This document shows, one piece after another, positions 1-4,934 of a stretch of DNA of 9,502 nt. The notes under the pieces are model-generated. The model ran no database searches. It saw nothing but the letters and a program-made list of their open reading frames with translations, and had not been told where the DNA came from. The position numbers were made by a program, and so were the translations under genes. Origin of the DNA: Candidatus Bathyarchaeota archaeon (GTDB lineage: Archaea; Thermoproteota; Bathyarchaeia; TCS64); assembly GCA_030602935.1 (NCBI GenBank), contig JAUVYU010000012.1:1-9502 (forward strand). Direction: 5' to 3'. Each line of letters starts with the position of its first letter. Positions within the stretch are counted from its first letter, which is position 1.

Positions 1-427
1 CGACGGCCCTCTCCTCCTCGGTGCTCTTGGAAAGCGAGTCCACTCCGTAGTCTCCCCTGATGGTCCCTTTTTCTGCTGTGAGTGGGTCAGTGTAGCCGGT
101 TACCCTGCGGACCGCCTGAATCGCCCCTTCTCCCCCGATCCTCATGGCGAGCACGGGTCCCCTGGTGAAGTAGACCCTAAGCCTCTCCAGCACCTTCATC
201 CCGTGGGCAACCGGATCGGTTATCCCCGAGGTGGCCTTCTGGGCCTTCTCCCCGAGGCTCCTAGCCATGGAGGAGGGGTAGTGCTTCGTAATCATCTCCT
301 CGTCCACCTTGGTTATATGGAGGTCCAGAACCTCGAGGCCGGCCTCCTCGTATCGCTGGATGATGCTCCCGATGAGCCTACGCTCCAGCGCGTCAGGCTT
401 GAGTATAACCAGCGTCTCCTCGTACAT
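1..427 (-). CDS. ndk: Nucleoside diphosphate kinase, 3'-truncated by the window edge
   Basis: Transfers the terminal phosphate between nucleoside tri- and diphosphates through a phospho-histidine in the cytoplasm. The 142 visible codons start at ATG 427 and begin ETLVILKPDALERR, with the nucleotide-binding K-P-D at residues 10-12. Later come YFTRGPV at 86-92, GYTDPLTAEKGTIRGDYGVD at 111-130, and then S-K-S-T-E-E-E-R-A-V at the edge. The catalytic histidine motif (H-A-S-D-S type) is expected just beyond the edge, so it cannot be verified here. An insertion of about 20 residues before YFTRGPV matches the longer archaeal form of the family. The gene is the last visible one in the L7Ae-S28e-L24e cluster, 46 bp after L24e. 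An in-frame stop lies at 458-460 and there is no other ATG, so the start is well set, although no strong Shine-Dalgarno sequence precedes it. Confidence 0.95.
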   Translation of the reverse strand, partial: MYEETLVILKPDALERRLIGSIIQRYEEAGLEVLDLHITKVDEEMITKHYPSSMARSLGEKAQKATSGITDPVAHGMKVLERLRVYFTRGPVLAMRIGGEGAIQAVRRVTGYTDPLTAEKGTIRGDYGVDSLSKSTEEERAV

Positions 428-473
428 GTGATCAGCTTCAGAGGATGTGTCTTGCGTTTAAAGGGTTGCCCCG

Positions 474-656
474 TCAGCGCCTGACGTAGGCCTTGGTCCA
501 CTTGAGCTTCCGCGGGTCCCTTTTCAGCATCAGCGTGTTCTTCCGACACTTGCTTGAACAGAATCTGAGGAGCCTGCCGTCTCGCCTGACGAAGTTGATG
601 CCAGTCCCAGGCGGGATGTCGTGGCCACAGAAGCTGCACTTGAATACCTGGGGCAT
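474..656 (-). CDS. rpl24e: Large-subunit ribosomal protein eL24 (L24e)
   Basis: Small zinc-ribbon protein of the archaeal/eukaryotic large ribosomal subunit. The 60-residue product has the full zinc site: C7-x2-C10 (CSFCGHDIPPGTG) and C33-x3-C37 (FCSSKC). A basic tail with K-R-D-P-R-K-L-K-W-T follows, as expected for rRNA binding. Length and order fit the family completely. The start is ATG 656, and an AGGTAGGT stretch about 6-13 bases before it overlaps the S28e stop codon, so translation of the two is probably coupled. It is the third gene of the L7Ae operon. Confidence 0.97.
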   Translation of the reverse strand: MPQVFKCSFCGHDIPPGTGINFVRRDGRLLRFCSSKCRKNTLMLKRDPRKLKWTKAYVRR

Positions 657-665
657 GTCACGTAC

Positions 666-878
666 CTACCTGATCTTCCTTGCCTCTCTCTCCGTGTCCC
701 TGAGCAGAAGGATGTCGTCGATCCTCACGGGGCCCTTGACGTTCCTCGTGATAATCCGGCCCTTATCCCTGCCATCCTCGACCCTGACCCTGACCTGTAT
801 CACCTCGCCGGTGAGCCCCGTCCTACCTAGAATCTGTATGACTGTGGCGGGGGTCAGGAGCTCGGACACTCGGGACAT
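666..878 (-). CDS. rps28e: Small-subunit ribosomal protein eS28 (S28e)
   Basis: OB-fold protein of the archaeal/eukaryotic small ribosomal subunit, located near the mRNA exit and decoding region. The 70-residue product carries the family hallmark GRIITRNVKGPVR around residues 40-52 and the nearly invariant tail LRDTEREARKIR. Length is normal. It starts one base after the L7Ae stop (TAG, G, ATG), and a GGAG inside the end of L7Ae, about 13 bases upstream, may serve as its ribosome site. It overlaps nothing and is followed 9 bp later by L24e. Confidence 0.97.
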   Translation of the reverse strand: MSRVSELLTPATVIQILGRTGLTGEVIQVRVRVEDGRDKGRIITRNVKGPVRIDDILLLRDTEREARKIR

Positions 879-879
879 C

Positions 880-1272
880 CTACTTTACTATCTCCTTGAG
901 CTTGGCGAGGATCTCGTTCATGAGCTCCTCAGCGTCCCCGGGCTCCTCGATGGCGGCCGCAGATGAGCCGACGGCGAGGCCCACAGCCTGGCCGATGCGC
1001 TCCTTCTCGGGGACGTAGACGTAGGGGGCGCTCCTCTCATCGCAGAGCATGGGGAGGTGGGCAACTATTTCGGGGGGGTCGACGTTCTCTGCCACTAGGA
1101 CGAGCTTCGCTCTCCCTCTCTCGATGGACTTTGTCGCCTCGTTGGTGCCCTTCCTGATCTTCCCTGACTCGTGCGCGATCTTTAGAGCCTCATAGGCCGC
1201 CTCGGCGACCTCCTTAGGAACTTCGAACCTTACGTAGAAAGGTTTCGAAGGATCTACATCTGATGTAGACAT
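880..1272 (-). CDS. rpl7ae: Ribosomal protein eL8/L7Ae, kink-turn RNA-binding protein
   Basis: Binds kink-turn RNA. In archaea it is a large-subunit ribosomal protein and also a core subunit of box C/D and H/ACA guide RNPs and of RNase P. The 130-residue product shows the signature KIRKGTNEATKSIERG (residues about 38-53), then KLVLVAENVDPPEIVAHLP, LCDERSAPYVYVP, and a helical C-terminus ending KLKEIVK. The N-terminus begins MSTSDVDPSKPFYVRFEVP, typical of the family. The start is ATG 1272 with GGAAGGAAAT just before it and a TATA-like box about 45 bp upstream. It is therefore the first gene of the operon L7Ae-S28e-L24e-ndk, an arrangement conserved in many archaea. Confidence 0.97.
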   Translation of the reverse strand: MSTSDVDPSKPFYVRFEVPKEVAEAAYEALKIAHESGKIRKGTNEATKSIERGRAKLVLVAENVDPPEIVAHLPMLCDERSAPYVYVPEKERIGQAVGLAVGSSAAAIEEPGDAEELMNEILAKLKEIVK

Positions 1273-1312
1273 ATCATTTCCTTCCAGTATGCATACCCTT
1301 TAACCGGATGTC

Positions 1313-1322
1313 TATTTTTAAA
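1313..1322 (-). promoter_or_regulatory. TATA-like promoter of the L7Ae operon
   Basis: Read on the minus strand, the gap between gltX and L7Ae contains TTTAAAAATA at 1322 to 1313, preceded by the purine-rich ACAAGG that could act as a BRE. The box centre lies about 45 bp from the L7Ae ATG, which predicts a transcript start near 1293 and a leader of about 20 bases. This leader also contains GGAAGGAAAT as ribosome site. The rest of the 98-bp gap holds nothing else I can support. I see no clear oligo-T terminator for gltX. Confidence 0.6.
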
Positions 1323-1370
1323 CCTTGTGATAATTGGGGCAGATCCCGTAAACCTCGTCATAATCTGTAC

Positions 1371-3098
1371 CTATCTGTGGGCGTAGTAGGCCGAGAACGG
1401 AGATTTGCTGTCTACTCTCACGAACCCGAAGCGTTCGAACTGGATCATCTCGTCCACCTTGAGGTCCATGCAGCTGGTTTCCGCGATCCCTTGGGCCAAG
1501 GATGCGTCTGGCATTATCACGCTGGCCTCGATGCCCTCTCCTTCGGGTAGCCAGTGGATGAAAGCGGCACCGTTCGCCCTGGCCTCCTCAACGTCGCTTG
1601 AATGATATCGAGCCTTGATGTTGGGGCCGGTCTCAACTATCTCGACGTTCATGAGGCCCATGAGCCTGAAGATGCCTGACTTCTCCATCTTCTCCACGTC
1701 CTCCTTCGAGATCTTAAAGCTTGCAGTGCCTTTGTCGGCCTCGATCGAGTAGTTCCTTGTTCCTCTTTCCGGGTGATCCGGATGGAGGAGTAGCTTAGCT
1801 GTCGCCTCACCCTTGATGTCGGCGACGTCCAAGGTGACCGGATCTCTGACGAAGAAGTACCTGTTAGCCTGCGACTCTATGTTCCTGCGGTTCACTGAGG
1901 CTATCTGTGCCCAGCTCAGGGTGGCGTTGATGGGCTTTGGGCCTACCTGGATCATTATCTCTCGGATCGTCTCGGGCTGGATGCCGCGCCGCCTCAATGC
2001 CTGCAGCGTGCCGAGGCGGGGGTCATCCCAGCTCTTGTAGAGCCCTTCCTCCAGCCCGGCCCTGATGACGGATTTGCTGAGGATTCCCACCTCGAGGCCC
2101 AGCCGTCCTATGTTGATTACCTCGGGGTAGTCCCACCCCATGTGCCTGTAGATGTATCTCTGGCGGTGGGTGTTGACCTCGTGCTCCTTCCCCCTGATGA
2201 TGTGGGAGATCTCCATCTCGTGGTCGTCTATCGCGCAGCTGAAGTTGTAGAGAGGCCAGACCCGGTACTTCTTCCCCTGCCTCGGATGAGATCCCTCGAC
2301 GATGCGGAGGGCCGGCCAGTCACGCAAGGCGGGGTTCGGATGGTCGAGGTCCGTCTTTATCCTCACTACTGCATCCCCTTTACGGTATGGTCCGTTGAGC
2401 ATCATCTTCCACCTATCCAGGTGGACCTCCGGGGATAGATCTCTGCAGGGGCAGGCCTTCTTCTCTGTGTAGAGCTCCTTGAACGCTGACGATTCACACG
2501 TGCAGACGTAGGCTTGCCCTTTCCCTAGTAGTCTCTCGGCGTATCCGTAGTATATCTTGAGCCTCTCGGACTGTGTGTAGAACTCGTGGACCACGACCCC
2601 GAGCCACTTCAGGTCCTCTTTGATCCAGTCGTAGACCTCCAGTATCGGGGACTTGACATCGGGGGATGTGTCCTCGAACCTGAGGATAAATTTGCCGTCG
2701 TACATCTTGGCGTACTCGTCGCAGAATATTATAGGCTCAGCGCTTCCGAGGTGGAGGGGGCCATCCGGGTTCGGGGCGAATCTGGTGCGGACCTCCCTGT
2801 ACTTTTCCACGTTGTTAAGGGGCGGGAGTGTCTTCTTCTCCTCCTTGACCTTCCGAGTCTCCAGTAGCTCGGGCCACCTTTCCTCCAAGACCTCCTTCTG
2901 GCATTCCTGGGTCCAAGAGTTCACCTCTCTCAGTACCTCTTCTATTAGTGCAGAGACCTCGCTTACTCTGCTCCTTAGGTCGGGGTTCTCGCCGAGTATC
3001 CTCCCCATGATGGGGCCTTTCTGGGCTTTCCCCTCGTGGCTGTAGGCGTTGTGGACTGCGTACTTCAGTGCAGCATCTCTAATCTCTTCGGAACCCAT
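1371..3098 (-). CDS. gltX: Glutamyl-tRNA synthetase, archaeal type
   Basis: Class I synthetase that charges tRNA-Glu. In archaea it usually also mischarges tRNA-Gln for later amidation by GatDE. The 575-residue product has the normal length for the archaeal form. There is an N-terminal helical domain (1-100), then RTRFAPNPDGPLHLG at 104-118 with the HIGH-like box HLGS at 116-119, and FILRFEDT at 137-144. A likely zinc site follows as C199-x-C201 and C216-x-C218. DDHEM (291-295) and RGKEHEVNTHRQRYIYRHMG belong to the active-site region, and the KMSKS-like box is ILSKS at 339-343, followed by WDDPRLGTLQALRRRGIQPE. The C-terminal beta-barrel domain ends with IQFERFGFVRVD. The start ATG 3098 has AGGAG 7 bases upstream. 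Oddities: HLGS-A-E-P replaces the more usual HLGH/N-x-R-A, and FEDT is followed by S-P-D-V rather than D-P-R. GlnRS is unlikely given the archaeal context. Confidence 0.95.
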   Translation of the reverse strand: MGSEEIRDAALKYAVHNAYSHEGKAQKGPIMGRILGENPDLRSRVSEVSALIEEVLREVNSWTQECQKEVLEERWPELLETRKVKEEKKTLPPLNNVEKYREVRTRFAPNPDGPLHLGSAEPIIFCDEYAKMYDGKFILRFEDTSPDVKSPILEVYDWIKEDLKWLGVVVHEFYTQSERLKIYYGYAERLLGKGQAYVCTCESSAFKELYTEKKACPCRDLSPEVHLDRWKMMLNGPYRKGDAVVRIKTDLDHPNPALRDWPALRIVEGSHPRQGKKYRVWPLYNFSCAIDDHEMEISHIIRGKEHEVNTHRQRYIYRHMGWDYPEVINIGRLGLEVGILSKSVIRAGLEEGLYKSWDDPRLGTLQALRRRGIQPETIREIMIQVGPKPINATLSWAQIASVNRRNIESQANRYFFVRDPVTLDVADIKGEATAKLLLHPDHPERGTRNYSIEADKGTASFKISKEDVEKMEKSGIFRLMGLMNVEIVETGPNIKARYHSSDVEEARANGAAFIHWLPEGEGIEASVIMPDASLAQGIAETSCMDLKVDEMIQFERFGFVRVDSKSPFSAYYAHR

Positions 3099-3139
3099 GT
3101 TTTGTCTCCTTTTTCTGCGACAAAAATGCCGCTGATACG

Positions 3140-3156
3140 TCGACTCATTAAGTCGA
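3140..3156. repeat. Short perfect inverted repeat in the gltX leader
   Basis: TCGACT (3140-3145) and AGTCGA (3151-3156) are perfect inverted copies separated by CATTA. On the minus strand they lie between metV and gltX, about 40 bp before the gltX ATG, and a T5 run (3122-3126) follows within about 20 bases. It could be a transcript hairpin, an operator, or chance. The stem is only 6 bp. Confidence 0.3.
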
Positions 3157-3170
3157 GGGATGTCTAATAT

Positions 3171-3189
3171 CCTTTTCCTGAATAAAAGG
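3171..3189 (-). terminator. Candidate hairpin just after the metV-like gene
   Basis: On the minus strand CCTTTT-N7-AAAAGG forms a perfect 6-bp stem starting 11 bases after the metV stop codon. No long oligo-T run follows immediately, so this is a weak terminator candidate. It could equally slow or protect the transcript end. The same gap contains GATATTAG (3164-3171), a poor TATA-like match that might start gltX transcription. I cannot decide whether gltX is read through from metF-metV. Confidence 0.3.
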
Positions 3190-3199
3190 GTGAGATTGG

Positions 3200-3835
3200 T
3201 TAGAAGATGTGTTCGATGGTTAGTGTCTTCTTGGAGTAATCCCGAGGTGGCCTGAACTTCATGAATAGATCGAGCCTGTCCTGCTCCTTGAGCCTATCGT
3301 AGATAGTGATCCAGGCGCAGTCGTACGTATATTCTCCGACCTCGCATTTCCCGTCCACCTGTCCGCCGCATGGGCCGTTGAGGAGGGCCTTGGCGCACCT
3401 CGTTATGGGGCAGATACCCCCCGTCTCGTCCAGTATGCACTCCCCACACGCCAGGCACCTGTCGTAGAACTTGCCTATTCTCTCTGTCTGCCCGATGAAG
3501 AGTGTGTCCGACGCCGGCAGGACTATCTTTCCGGTATAATCGCCCAGCGTCTGGACGCCTACACCGCAGGACATCACTAGGATCGCGTCGGCCTCACCGA
3601 TCTCCGCTTTGTGGGCTTTCAGGTCCCTCCGGTCTAACCTGAGATCACAGGGCTCCTCGACCATGGCCGTCCCTACGACCTTGTCGCCGAGCTTCTCCGC
3701 CATCTCCGACACCTGTTCCTCGCCACCTGTCTGGCAGCTCGTCGAGCAGGATCCACAGCCCACGATGAATATTTTCTCGTAGGTCTCGGTCATCGCCTGG
3801 ACCTCCTCGATTGGCTTCATTCTAGTAATTATCAT
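3200..3835 (-). CDS. metV: MetV-like methylene-tetrahydrofolate reductase zinc-finger/Fe-S partner protein
   Basis: Recognised as the MetV / MTHFR C-terminal cysteine-rich family, whose members form a complex with MetF in acetogens and help deliver electrons to the flavin subunit. The 211-residue product has 13 cysteines. An N-terminal cluster G-C27-GSC30-STSC34-QTGG sits in a Rossmann-like half with C63 and C90. The C-terminal part has C127-x2-C130-x2-C133, C142-P-I-T-R-C147, the family hallmark NGPCGG (C156), C164, and C173-A-W-ITIYDRL. No signal peptide or membrane segment is visible. It follows metF by 12 bp, and the GGTGA in that gap, 8 bases before ATG 3835, supports this start over in-frame ATGs at residues 6 and 15. 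No HdrA, MvhD or RnfC-like partner is in the window. The name is assigned by family resemblance, so the electron donor is unknown. Confidence 0.85.
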   Translation of the reverse strand: MIITRMKPIEEVQAMTETYEKIFIVGCGSCSTSCQTGGEEQVSEMAEKLGDKVVGTAMVEEPCDLRLDRRDLKAHKAEIGEADAILVMSCGVGVQTLGDYTGKIVLPASDTLFIGQTERIGKFYDRCLACGECILDETGGICPITRCAKALLNGPCGGQVDGKCEVGEYTYDCAWITIYDRLKEQDRLDLFMKFRPPRDYSKKTLTIEHIF

Positions 3836-3847
3836 CCATTTCTCACC

Positions 3848-4777
3848 TCATATCATCTCACTTAGCAGCGGATCCAGTATCCTCTCGTAGAGGACAGCCA
3901 TCACGTGGATCCCAGCGGCCTTCGTCGTCTTTCTGATCTCCTTGATGAAGGGAGAGAAGAACTCTATGTTTACCTCGTCATAGAGAACCTTCCGCTTCTC
4001 CTTGTCGGATTCCTCCTTGCACTTCTTCATAGAGGCGAGTAGATCCTTGGGCACGCTCACCCCCGGGATGTACTTGTCGAAGAAGTCGGCGATCCCGAAT
4101 GATTTCAGGGGGAATATCCCGACCAGTGTGGGGCAGTTGAACCTCTCCGTCTCCTTCAAGAACTCCTTGGTGAGGTCGATGTCGAACATGGTCTGGGTCT
4201 GGATAAAGTCTGCGCCGATCTTCACCTTCCTGCCAATCTTCAGGATCTCCGGATCCAAAGGATTGGCATTAGGGTTGGCGGCGATACCGACGTTCATCTC
4301 AATCTTGCCGTGGATCTCGTTCCCCGCCAGATCGACCCCCTCATCAATCATCTTCTTAAGGAGATACACGAACTGGGCTGAGTCCAAGTCGTACACGGCG
4401 CGACCCCCCTTGTTGTCGCCGAGGACAGTGTGATCCCCTGAGATGGCGAGGACGTTCTTTATTCCCAAGTACGATGCGGCAAGGAGATCAGATGTGAGGG
4501 CTAACCTGTTCCTGTCGCGGACAACTACCTGGTAGACCGTCTCCAGGCCCACGTCCCTCTGGACAACATATGAAGGTATGAGTGAGCTCATATAGGCCAT
4601 AGCGAGAGGGTTGTCCGTCACGTTCGCCGCAACCACGTACGGCTTCATCGCTCTCGCGCTCACGAGGACCTCCTCAAGGTCGGTAATTTTCTCAGGCTCA
4701 AGCTCCCCCGTGAGGACGAAGTTACCCTTCTCGATCTCCTTCATGAGGTTGCTGTATGCAGGACGATTTGATGCCAT
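3848..4777 (-). CDS. metF: Methylene-tetrahydrofolate (pterin) reductase, MetF family
   Basis: FAD-dependent TIM-barrel enzyme that reduces methylene-tetrahydrofolate to methyl-tetrahydrofolate, here perhaps acting on a tetrahydropterin of the Wood-Ljungdahl methyl branch. I choose ATG 4777 (309 residues), because GGAG lies 9 bases upstream and a TATA-like box about 45 bp upstream. A TTG start at 4792 would add five residues but would overlap that ribosome site. Motifs, numbered from ATG 4777: catalytic glutamate region FVLTGELEPEK (20-30), AANVTDNP (50-57), LAISGDH (110-116, equivalent to the flavin-contacting LRGD), VGIAANPNANP (163-173), GADFIQTQ (188-195) and VGIFPLKS (219-226). Length fits the short MetF form that needs a separate MetV partner, which is the next gene. 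Folate or methanopterin preference cannot be read from the sequence. Confidence 0.92.
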   Translation of the reverse strand: MASNRPAYSNLMKEIEKGNFVLTGELEPEKITDLEEVLVSARAMKPYVVAANVTDNPLAMAYMSSLIPSYVVQRDVGLETVYQVVVRDRNRLALTSDLLAASYLGIKNVLAISGDHTVLGDNKGGRAVYDLDSAQFVYLLKKMIDEGVDLAGNEIHGKIEMNVGIAANPNANPLDPEILKIGRKVKIGADFIQTQTMFDIDLTKEFLKETERFNCPTLVGIFPLKSFGIADFFDKYIPGVSVPKDLLASMKKCKEESDKEKRKVLYDEVNIEFFSPFIKEIRKTTKAAGIHVMAVLYERILDPLLSEMI

Positions 4778-4786
4778 ATTCCTGAA

Positions 4787-4790
4787 CTCC
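4787..4790 (-). promoter_or_regulatory. Ribosome-binding site deciding the metF start
   Basis: On the minus strand GGAG is followed by nine bases (TTCAGGAAT) and ATG 4777. The same bases make up the start of the alternative TTG reading frame (TTG GAG TTC AGG AAT ATG), so if GGAG binds the ribosome the ATG must be the true start. Confidence 0.65.
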
Positions 4791-4817
4791 AAAGATCTAT
4801 AAACTACAGCGGAAATG

Positions 4818-4825
4818 CATTTAAA
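4818..4825 (-). promoter_or_regulatory. TATA-like promoter of metF-metV
   Basis: TTTAAATG on the minus strand, preceded by the A-rich AAAAAATC as possible BRE, is centred about 45 bp before ATG 4777. Transcription would begin near 4797, giving a leader of about 20 bases that includes the GGAG ribosome site. It lies back to back with the cdhA box, about 57 bp away, in an AT-rich region (4801-4900) that contrasts with the GC-rich genes. Confidence 0.55.
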
Positions 4826-4882
4826 GATTTTTTAAGAATATATTAATCCATACTAACCATAATTCGATAAGTACAAGACAAG

Positions 4883-4890
4883 TTTTATAA
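4883..4890 (+). promoter_or_regulatory. TATA-like promoter of the cdh operon
   Basis: TTTTATAA preceded by GACAAG is the best archaeal promoter match on the plus strand. A start of transcription about 25 bp downstream falls near 4908-4915. That is downstream of the TTG at 4899 and upstream of the TTG at 4935, which supports 4935 as the cdhA start. The 35 bp between this box and the next AT-rich stretch hold two imperfect copies of AAYCCATA (about 4845-4858), possibly chance. Confidence 0.5.
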
Positions 4891-4934
4891 TTCCTCGTTT
4901 GAAAGCCTTTAAGATCGTACAAGGTTGTGTCTCA

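Noticed and set aside
493..966. Open frame on the plus strand across the ribosomal protein cluster (157 codons)
   Set aside because: Antisense to three clear ribosomal protein genes; serine/leucine-rich translation is typical of a shadow frame.
1273..1312. Possible L7Ae-binding kink-turn (autoregulation) in the L7Ae leader
   Set aside because: The predicted leader has AUGAUAU, resembling box C, but no facing CUGA and no flanking stem. A functional kink-turn cannot be drawn.
2653..3045. Open frame on the plus strand opposite the gltX start (130 codons)
   Set aside because: Serine-rich sequence with no motif, fully antisense to a well-supported synthetase gene and without a promoter or ribosome site of its own.
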